Part shown: in pieces, positions 46,101 through 54,400 of the stretch | How positions within the stretch are numbered: the first letter of the stretch is position 1 | Layout of the letters: every line of letters begins with the position of its first letter | From: Linnemannia elongata | Lineage: Eukaryota > Mortierellomycota > Mortierellomycetes > Mortierellales > Mortierellaceae | NCBI GenBank assembly: GCA_036320915.1 | Contig: JAXBDG010000009.1 | Span: 2,418,001 to 2,482,000 of the forward strand | DNA: 64,000 bases | Direction: 5' to 3' | Translations under genes and position numbers: made by a program | The notes under the pieces: model-generated | Told to the model about the DNA's origin: nothing | Databases searched by the model: none | The model's input: the letters and a program-made list of their open reading frames with translations, nothing else

Positions 46101-46981
46101 CTTCTCGATCTGATCCTTAGTAAAGGGTGCAATGACTGCCTCATAGAAGAGGTCGTTGGCAGGAAGATGATACCCGCCATCTACTCTGGGAACAAATCGG
46201 TCTCGGTAGTCAGGACCAAGATACTGGGTGCGGCAGGTGATAAGGAGCTTGATGTTCTGTTGTCCAGGCCGATTCAGTGCGTTGGTGGTATGCAAGTTGC
46301 TTGTGAGCTGGCTCTCATCGTAGCCATCGCAGATCAACAACAGCCTGTGGTGCTGTCTCAAGTCCTGGATCTGTTGTTCCGAAAACTCCAATGACTGCAG
46401 TTGTTCTGTAATCAGGTTTTTGTCTGGTCGGTCGAGGCCAGGCAAGTTGATGAACAATGGGATGCGATCGCCGGGTTTGTACTCCTGCCAGAGTTGGTAC
46501 TCCAAATGACGGTTGAATGCCGATTTTCCTGCTCCAGAGTCGCCGAGGATCAACATGACCTGACCATCGCCTTTCAGGAACTCCTTGACTTTGTCTATCA
46601 GAGGAAACAGATTTTTATCGCCCGATGCTTGGACGCTAGACTTGGCCCAAGGGTCGATATAAACTGCCTGCCTGTACTCGTTCATCCTCTGTGACCTTAG
46701 AGTCTGTAGGATGTCCTCGTCTGTTGGAATACTTTGACCCTGGGTATAAAGAACAATAGACTATGGGCGTGAGACTAGGGAGTGTCCATTGTATATGTAC
46801 ATAGGCATTGTAAATTGGAACTGCCACCTACCTTAGATGACATTCGTCCGAACTTTGTAGTGCGCTCTAGCTGAGAGAGAACACGCTTGCCCTTGTCGTT
46901 CCGCGCCTGGTCATCGAAAGTACAGAAATCGGTTGCCTGTGATTGCGAAGTGGCACTGCCCTGGGGTATCAAGGACTTCAT
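43194..46981 (-). CDS. NLR-like NACHT-pentapeptide-WD40 receptor, right copy, intact
   Basis: Intact paralogue of the left NLR-like gene. Exon 1 (46981-46832, 50 residues) and exon 2 (46739-43194) give 1,231 residues. Order: short N-terminal module ending RVLSQLERTTKFGR; NACHT ATPase with Walker A GDSGAGKS at about 116-123 and Walker B ICDGYDES near 188; helical arm; pentapeptide repeats about 528-586 (ADLRGI, ADLTGG, ADLTGV); then about a dozen WD40 repeats to the end (GHTGRVLCVAFSPCGRWIA, DKTVRLWNV). No death-type, lipase or nuclease effector domain precedes the NACHT. Known fungal relatives act in heterokaryon incompatibility or non-self recognition, but the function of this pentapeptide subtype is not established. 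The first exon start is the ATG at 46981; a leader intron further upstream is possible. Confidence 0.87.
44870..46739 (-). repeat. Right half of a tandem duplication (partner 38930-40799)
   Basis: Partner of the left block at a constant 5,940-bp offset, with no net indel across the NACHT, pentapeptide and first WD40 regions. Beyond the first WD40 repeats toward the 3' end the copies are more diverged and the offset falls to about 5,935. Confidence 0.8.
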
Positions 46982-47804
46982 GATTAGCACTACAAGGAAG
47001 AAGCGAAAGTAGAGGCAGTGTTAGTTTGTATAACTCAATGGTAAATATCTTCAAATTGAAAAGGAATCAACGTTACCTGGAAAGGTCCGAAGGAAGCTCT
47101 TAGGCCGCAAATGGTTGATGGTATGACGTTGGAGAGAAGTATGTGACGGACTGAATGCAAAAGGTTATCCATTTGTTAACAGCCAGCTAGGAGAGGTGTA
47201 CTCGGAATTCGGGGTCCGTTGCAGTGCATAGACTTACTGGGTGTGAACGTGCTTTGTTCGCTTGTTTGATGTGAACAACTCTTCCTAAGGGAATAGCGGA
47301 AGGTTATGAAAAAATGTGAGGCAAGGGCATTAGGGAGATATGAACCAAAGGCACTTCGATGTCATTGGCCCACAGGGGTGTATCTCTTCACCTTATTGCT
47401 CACTCCACACAACCTTGTGACAGGGTTGTGGTGTCAGAGAACAGGAGCGAACTTGTGTTGGACTGTGTTGTGTTGAGGCAAGGAGGAGCGGATGGAGGAG
47501 CGAGTGAGCTGGTGAATGTAAAATGGAGAGTTGGTGAAGCGTGAGTGAGTGAGTGATGAATGAAAGGAAGGAGAGGAATGACCTGAGAGAAGGAGACTTG
47601 TCCTTTTTTACGCCTGCGCCAATTCTTCCCGCTCGGGCCAGGGGGATGGCAGGGCATTGAGCCAACGAAGGAGAGCGTGACTTTTCCACTTGAACTGAGA
47701 AGGGAGAAGAACGATTCTGCATGCCACTCCTCTTTCACACCCTCTGTCCTCCCCAACATCGAAATCACAACCCTTAGCGCAGGATCAACTTACCCTCCGT
47801 AACA
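46982..47804. promoter_or_regulatory. 5' flank of the right NLR copy
   Basis: Upstream region of the right receptor gene; the part at 47450-47630 resembles that upstream of the left copy. It ends at a dead F-box copy on the opposite strand. Promoter elements cannot be named. Confidence 0.45.
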
Positions 47805-47965
47805 ATGAGCATCCATCCTCTCTTGCTGCGCGAGATCATCTTCAACATCCCCTCTAGGAGTACACATGCTACCAAGTCGACGTACTTTGGCTCTACCAAC
47901 AAAAGGATCTCCTCGCTGCCATCTTTGTCAACCGCCTCTTTTACGCCGTCCTCAATTCTGGGCGT
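47805..47965 (+). pseudogene. F-box gene remnant (N-terminal)
   Basis: Begins MSIHPLLLREIIFNIPS, like MDTHPLSLPEIVLIVG of the intact gene 0.9 kb downstream. After a frameshift another frame reads DVLWLYQQKDLLAAIFVNRL and FYAVLNSG, aligning with VVVWLFKPKDLVAALSVNRL and FYTTLTP. The LRR part is lost. The C/T-rich leader before the ATG is also kept in degraded form. Confidence 0.72.
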
Positions 47966-48735
47966 TCGACAACGATATAGCGCGGACAATTGATGCGCAG
48001 GGAGTTCTTTTGAAGAAGTTGCAGCCAGGCCAGTGTGTTCATGATGCCGAGGACGTAAAGAAGTAGGAACTCCATTATTTTGCCTTCGATTTGGAATCAT
48101 GCAAACTTCAAACATCTTCTGTATCTGCTGGTGCGAGTGCCTGTCAGAGGACGATGGTTATTTTTTTAGGCTGTGTGTGTGTGTGGGATAAAGAGCACTC
48201 TCTTTTGATGTTTGAATGAGATATAAATTATAGTGGTGTTCGTTTTCTTTGATAAGAAAAGGATTGATGAGCTTTGGATTGGTGAGAAATGGGTCTTTGG
48301 CAACAAAGGATGTAAGAAGCCATTCTCTGTCTCCCTTAAGAGACAATGGACAGGCAACAGATCGTCAATCTCATCGAAGGCACGATCACTGATAACTGTA
48401 CCTGTGCCACTCACTGATCAAAAAATAAAATAACGGTTGCAATGGGAAGGGATAGATTCACTCTTTCACTCCACCATAGCAGCTCGAATGGGTACCCTAT
48501 TGAAAGGAAAGGCAATTTGTACTGAACAAAAGCAATGTAAGAATAATAATAATAATGATAATAGGGGTGATTAAAGAAGAGTGAGGCAATCGACAGGAAG
48601 AAGGAAGGGCACAAGCCTTAATTTATTTGTATCTTCGATGTGCGTGTTGCACGTTTACTTTCCTTTTCACTCCACTTCTACTGCAACCCCTCTCTAACCT
48701 ACATCACTTTCCCGTCACCTCTCTCTCATTCAACC
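47966..48735. other. Intergenic region before the second F-box gene
   Basis: Contains a short GT repeat (48174-48184), an AAT/TAA repeat (48540-48563) and, from about 48650, the C/T-rich leader of the F-box gene. No other gene is seen. Confidence 0.4.
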
Positions 48736-50325
48736 ATGGACACTCATCCACTCTCCCTACCAGAGATCGTCCTCATCGTCGGGAAACACATTCCCCTCTG
48801 GGTGCCCCGCGAACAACGCTACGACGTCGTCGTCTGGCTCTTCAAACCAAAGGACCTCGTTGCTGCTCTCTCCGTCAACCGACTCTTCTACACCACCCTC
48901 ACCCCTCTCCTCTGGAACGCTTGCGCCTACCCTTATGACCGATCCCAGAAATACCTCAGCTCTTCCTACCGAGGTACCCTCTGCCGGTTTCGGGACGTTG
49001 CTGCGGATGTTTTCACAAAGCACAGTATCCATATTCGCTACCTCGACTTGTCTCGGTATGAACCTCACGACCTGCACAGTCTGAACTTGCTTCAACTCGC
49101 GTGTACTCGGCTTCGGGAACTCAGACTTTCTCACGGCGTTGATGCTACGAATGCGGGGCAGCTGATTCGGGCCAACCCTGGGTTGCAGCTTGTGAGGTGG
49201 AAGCGGTATATCAAGTTCTTGAACGAGCCTGAAGACCTGAGGGTGCTTTTTCCACTTCGGAAGCTGAAGTATCTGGGGCTGAAGGGTTGGGCTATCAACC
49301 CTGTCTACTTGCACCATATCCTGCACAACAACGCAGATACACTGGAGGAGGTCGAGTTGGGGGAGTGGTCTATTGTTCTTAGGACACCACACATGAACGA
49401 ACAGTGGAACGGTTTGGACCCATCGTCTCTGGTTTCATTGACGGACGAGGAGCAAGCCGAGGCAGTTGAACTCATCCAAGGACGGTCATTGTTGCTCCCC
49501 AAGGTCAAAACACTTCATCTATTGGTCAAGTGGAGCGACACAAGTAGAAGCACAGTCTGCAACCTGGTCAGGTCGTTCCCAGCACTGGAGACGCTCAAGA
49601 TTGGATTTGTCGACAATGAGCTTGGTACGCGATTGGGCAGGAACTTGAAAGAGACCTGTCCCAACTTGCGGTCGATCTTGAACATGATGCCTGCGTTCGA
49701 CAGTGGCAGAGTTCCGATGCCTGGATATGACGGGATTTCGTTCATCGTAGGTGCATGTGTGCCCGGGAACTTGGTCCATCTCGAGTTGAACCGATGGGAG
49801 TTTGATGCCAAGCTGGCGGATGCCCTGATCGAGCACCGTGATGGACTCGAGATCTTGGACGTGAGCCTCAGCGACTATCATCACATTGTGCAATCGTTCG
49901 AGAATGTGAGCAGGGTTCTGGAGAAGTGTACTCGAATTCGGGAGTTTTCGATGTACAACGACAGCAGGCTGTGCAAGGAAAACCATGCGTCGATTCTTTT
50001 GAAGGGATTGAAGGCGTGTCGGACACTGGAATGGTTGACCTTGGTTGGGTTCCCGTTTGCTGGACCTGATGAGAGTGACAACGAAGCCGATGATGAAGAG
50101 CAGGGGGAATTGGAGACAAGCCCTGGTTCTCCTGGCAGTTCGAACCTTACTCCCATATTCGAACTGTTGCCAGGCTGGAGTCGGAGCGAGAACAAGAATC
50201 GTGGGGATCTGGTGGCTCCGAGGGATACGCTCAAGATTGCGGTGTTTGAGGCTGTAGGAGCCTTGCCGGCGATCAAGACTGTAGACCTGAACAACCAACG
50301 GTTCGAGAAGTTGCCTTCTGTTTAG
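48736..50325 (+). CDS. F-box/leucine-rich-repeat protein
   Basis: Single exon of 529 residues from the ATG at 48736, which aligns with the start of the paralogue at 34455 (MDxxPLxxPEI). The frame is open to 48640 but that part is C/T-rich leader. F-box segment: LPEIVLIVGKHIPLW and KPKDLVAALSVNRLFYTTLT. LRR-like segments: LRELRLSHGV, LRKLKYLGLKG, LEEVELGEW, VKTLHLLVKW, LETLKIGF, LEILDVSLSDY, LEWLTLVGF. An acidic patch (ESDNEADDEEQGELE) precedes the C-terminus. Predicted substrate adaptor of an SCF ubiquitin ligase; the target is unknown. An AATAAA lies at 50334-50339. Confidence 0.8.
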   Translation: MDTHPLSLPEIVLIVGKHIPLWVPREQRYDVVVWLFKPKDLVAALSVNRLFYTTLTPLLWNACAYPYDRSQKYLSSSYRGTLCRFRDVAADVFTKHSIHIRYLDLSRYEPHDLHSLNLLQLACTRLRELRLSHGVDATNAGQLIRANPGLQLVRWKRYIKFLNEPEDLRVLFPLRKLKYLGLKGWAINPVYLHHILHNNADTLEEVELGEWSIVLRTPHMNEQWNGLDPSSLVSLTDEEQAEAVELIQGRSLLLPKVKTLHLLVKWSDTSRSTVCNLVRSFPALETLKIGFVDNELGTRLGRNLKETCPNLRSILNMMPAFDSGRVPMPGYDGISFIVGACVPGNLVHLELNRWEFDAKLADALIEHRDGLEILDVSLSDYHHIVQSFENVSRVLEKCTRIREFSMYNDSRLCKENHASILLKGLKACRTLEWLTLVGFPFAGPDESDNEADDEEQGELETSPGSPGSSNLTPIFELLPGWSRSENKNRGDLVAPRDTLKIAVFEAVGALPAIKTVDLNNQRFEKLPSV

Positions 50326-50707
50326 TATTTGAAAATAAAGGCCATTCAATTCGTGCAGCTAATTAATTTCCCTGTGCGCGTTGTTCGTTTGAGGTGTTGA
50401 TGGTCATGGTCATAACAACGAGGGAAAGCAGAGCTCGCGTCAAGTGTCACGTTGCACCCTTTTCGCTTCTGACGGATTTTCCTTTTTCTTTGAACGAAAG
50501 GAAACAAGAAAAAAGTTGGAGGTAATAGTTAAGGGGTGCTGGGAGCATCTTTGGGCGCATTGATGTCTTTTTTTTTTTTTTTTTTTTCTTCAGCTCAGAA
50601 GAACACCTCTCTCCTTCACCTCCTTTTCCCGCACACTCCCCAACCTACATTCCTCTCCGCCTCTCTTCCAACAACACACAAACAACAAAAAAAAAAAAAT
50701 AGACACA
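50326..50707. other. Intergenic region with T run and C/T-rich leader
   Basis: About 380 bases between the F-box stop and the phosphatase start. It contains a T run at 50568-50587, a C/T-rich leader and an A run (50689-50699) just before the start codon. Confidence 0.5.
50334..50339 (+). terminator. Poly(A) signal of the F-box gene
   Basis: AATAAA nine bases after the stop codon of the F-box/LRR gene. It is closer to the stop than is usual, so a further signal downstream may also be used. Confidence 0.35.
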
Positions 50708-53050
50708 ATGGCGCGACGAGAGGCAACAGTACCACTCCTCGCCAATGAGGACCCTAGAGACGAGTTTGATGACGGTTAGCCTTTTCACACATGCATTTAT
50801 TCACATTTTTCACACCTTGGACACAACATCTGGGAAGAATGCAATGAATGTGACAGAGCACTGACTCGACATGTGCCTTTTTTGTTCGTTATGTGTATCT
50901 AGAGGAGCGCGAGCTGTTGAGGAAGGAGGAAGCCAAGCACATCCGTAGGGTAAGTGACCTACCCTGACCCTACTTCTTTTGCTCATTCGCAGTCAGTAGG
51001 CCATGGAGTACCGTTGTTCTTGTTGGACCCTTTCACAAATTCCAATTGACCCTGACCGTTGTATTTGTTGTTACTTCATAATGTGATGATACATAGGAGC
51101 GAGCACGTATGGTCCTCTGCCTGGGTCTGGCGATCGTCTTGACCTCGTCTGCCGTCACCATTACCTTCTACTTTGCCAAAATGTCCCTCGGTATGTTGTC
51201 GGGCAATATTTTGACCCCTCAAGAACGTGGTCTCTCTCCTTTTTAGCAATTGGACCCCACCTTCACCTCCAATAGACAATCATCCTGACGAAACTTTTTG
51301 TGCGTTTCCTTAACATTTTTTTTACCATTGAACAGGAAGGAGCCGTAATGTGATCATGATGGTATCAGACGGGTTCGGACCCGCATCTCAAACATACGGT
51401 AGATCCTTCTATCAGTACAAGTACAACTTTCCCGAGGGTGAACTCACCTCCTTGGACAAGATGTTGGTTGGTTCCTCGCGAACCCGGAGTAACGACTCAC
51501 TTATTACTGACTCTGCTGCTGGTGCTACTGCCTTCTCCTGTGCTCTGAAGACTTATAACGCCGCCATTGGAGGTAAGGATGTGTTCTGTTTTTTTTTGTG
51601 TGAAAAAGTAGGGATAGAGAGAATTGGATAAGCATGGGGTTAGACCCTGGGAATACAAATCGTTCGCTGTTGTAGATGTTGTCTTCCCGCAGGGGGTGGT
51701 AGGGGTATTTTTTCCCAGAAGAGAATAATCCCGCCAAAGGAAAACACACCCTTTGTTGTCTGTGTGTTGTGACATTCATGCGGTTGCAACATTTCACCTC
51801 ATGTGTTCACACTAACCAACGCATATATTTCCACACACAAACGCATACCCCTGAAAACATAGTCGATCCAGCGGGAAATCCATGCGGCACAATCTTGGAA
51901 GCAGCCAAGGACCTAGGCATGTTAACCGGCCTCGTCGTTACCTCCAGGATCACTCACGCCACCCCCGCCGCCTTCTCGGCCCACGTCACCCACCGCGACA
52001 TGGAGTCTGAAATTGCTGCACAACAGATTGGAGATTACCCGCTTATGCGACAAGTGGATCTAATGATGGGTGGAGGGAGGTGCTTCTTCTTGCCAAACAC
52101 TACTGAGGGATCTTGTAGGACCGATGGGAGGGATCTGATCAAGGAAGCCAGAGAGCTCTATGGGTGGAACGATGTTATGGAAAGCAGGGAGGATTTTATG
52201 AGGTTGAAGAAGGATAATGCGGGGAAGTTGCCTTTACCGGCGATGGGGTTGTTTCATCTGGATCATATGAATTACGAGATTGATAGAGATCACGAGAAGG
52301 AACCGTCGTTGCTTGAGATGACCAAAGCAGCCCTGGCGACACTCAAGGGACGGGCGGGACCTAACCAAGGGTTCTTTTTGATGATTGAGGGCAGTCGGAT
52401 TGATATGGCCGCGCATAACAACGACCCAGTGGCGCATGCGTATGAGATCTTGCAGTACCATGAGACTGTTAAGGAGGTCCAGAACTTTGTCTATAAAAAC
52501 CCGGATACCTTGGTCATCTCGACCTCTGACCATGAGACTGGAGGGTTCACGCTTGGGAACCAGGATGATCCGAATACTTACCCAGATTACCTCTGGAAGC
52601 CTGAAGTCATTGACCGTGCCCAGGCGTCGACTGAAGCTCTCACCCGCCAGCTTTTTGTGTACAACAACCAGCCTGGCAGCGCTGACTTTACCCAGAAGGA
52701 CCGTGAACAGTTCGTCAAGACCCAAATCTTTGACAAGGGACTCGGGATCACGGACCCGACACCGGAGGAGATTGCGTACCTGACAAACGCGGGCCCAGAC
52801 TACATGAAGGTCTTGCCCTTCTTGGGCCATGCGATCAGTCGGCGCGCCAATCTGGGGTGGACAACTCAGGGACATACGGGAGTCGATGTGAATTTGTATG
52901 CGATGGGAGATGGGTATGCAAGCCTATTGGGGAACAATGAGAACACGAAGATTGGAGAGACCATGGCGGATTACTTGAAAGTCGATCTCTCTTACATCAC
53001 CCACAAGCTTCAAAAGTAAGTCCCCCCCCTCTTTTTTCTTTTTTCTTTTT

Positions 53051-53085
<35 letters not shown>

Positions 53086-53223
53086 GACACCGTTTAGACG
53101 CTGACAACATTACTCTTTGATACAAAAAAAAATGAACCTTGTAGGAGCGCGCAAAAGTGGTTCCAGCCTAAGGAGCCCCAGGTCTTTAGTCGTCTTTCTA
53201 AGCACCAAAAGTCTGGACACTAA
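50708..53223 (+). CDS. Vacuolar-type alkaline phosphatase (PHO8-like)
   Basis: Repressible alkaline phosphatase family, releasing phosphate from phosphoesters in the vacuole. Six exons (50708-50774, 50903-50949, 51097-51190, 51336-51572, 51863-53015 and 53145-53223) give 558 residues. It is a type II membrane protein: a charged cytosolic N-terminus, then one transmembrane helix at about 44-65 (MVLCLGLAIVLTSSAVTITF). Catalytic and metal sites: MVSDGFG (Asp), LITDSAAGATAFSCALKTY (nucleophile Ser), THATPAAFSAH, MIEGSRIDMAAHNND, STSDHETGG and TTQGHTGVDV. The TAA at 53017 is read as part of a GTAAGT donor; the last exon adds SAQKWFQPKEPQVFSRLSKH and ends in TAA at 53221. Convergent with the CDK gene. 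Confidence 0.92.
53050..53084. repeat. Poly-T run inside the last phosphatase intron
   Basis: A run of about 30 thymines in the 129-nt last intron of the phosphatase. It could serve as an extended polypyrimidine tract, but it is more than 50 bases from the acceptor. Confidence 0.7.
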
Positions 53224-53611
53224 GAAAAAAAACAAAATCCAACTCCACCATGGTCTAAAAGAGTCCATCAGTTCGACTGTCCCACTCATATATCCTTCCC
53301 CCATCTACTGCCATTGCTTTCTTCAAATATATCTACCACAACAATATTTTTTGCACAGAACGAAAACACTACGTGAATGGGGAAATGGACCAGCTTTTTT
53401 ATGTACTTTGTGCGAAGAGGGAGGAGGAGGAGCGAGGAGCGAGGATAGAAGAACGTGAGAGAGAGAGAGAGAGAGAGATGAGTCTGGTATACATGCGAGG
53501 GCGAAGGGGGAAAAAAGGGAAAAGAGGGAAAGAGGCAGCAGATGGTAGGTTGTGAAGCATGTCGCTTGGACTTTTTTTGTGTTTGTTTCGTCCTGTGGTG
53601 TGCCTAGCTCA
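53224..53611. other. Convergent 3' region between phosphatase and kinase
   Basis: Shared terminator region of two convergent genes, with a GA repeat at 53457-53477. No gene is seen. Confidence 0.5.
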
Positions 53612-54355
53612 TTATTGCCCACTTGCTCCTTCGCGTCGACGGATCTCGTCAAAGTAAGGATCTAATATCAAAAACAAAATGAATGGCGTCGTTAGTCAAT
53701 GATAACAAAATCAAGAAGCGCCAAAGTATTAAATAACAAGGTTGATAAGAACGATGAATGCAGGACACTTACGAGCAAGCGCTGCGTCAGCCAATATCCT
53801 CCTGTCTGGGTTGTATGTTACAAGGCGCTATTAAATGACAAGAAAAAAAAACTAACGTTAGGTGTGGTTCGCAAAGCAGTAAAAACAACAACAAAGTGAA
53901 AAGGATGGAAATGAGATCAAGGTCGCGTATTGCTTCTCCTCCAAGAATTCCATCCACGTTCCTTCTGCTTTGGCTGCTCTTCTCCAACATTTCGCTCACA
54001 AATAAATAAAATAAAATAAAGAGAGAAATGAAAACAAAGAACCCTCAAAAAAAGTGCAAACCAACACACGCACCACCACTCTTCCTGGCACAGGTGCATG
54101 TCCAATCAACTAACCAACAAAACAAAAAAACACCAACACGACCAAACTCCCCTTCCCTGGCTCTGTCCACCAAGACGCAGGCCTCGTGCCCACTATTTTC
54201 GATGACAACTTCTGCCTTGCTTGTCATATCCTGCCTTGCTCAATCCATTGCTCAATTCAATTACACTGTGCTTGCTTAGTCCTGGCACAGTGTGGTTGTC
54301 CTGTCCCGTCGTAAGTTTGACTCGCATGAATATCTTTCATTTATATGGACTTCCT

Positions 54356-54400
<45 letters not shown>

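Noticed and set aside
37194..46981. Receptor duplication as a mobile element
   Set aside because: No terminal repeats, target duplication, transposase or reverse transcriptase is seen around either copy.
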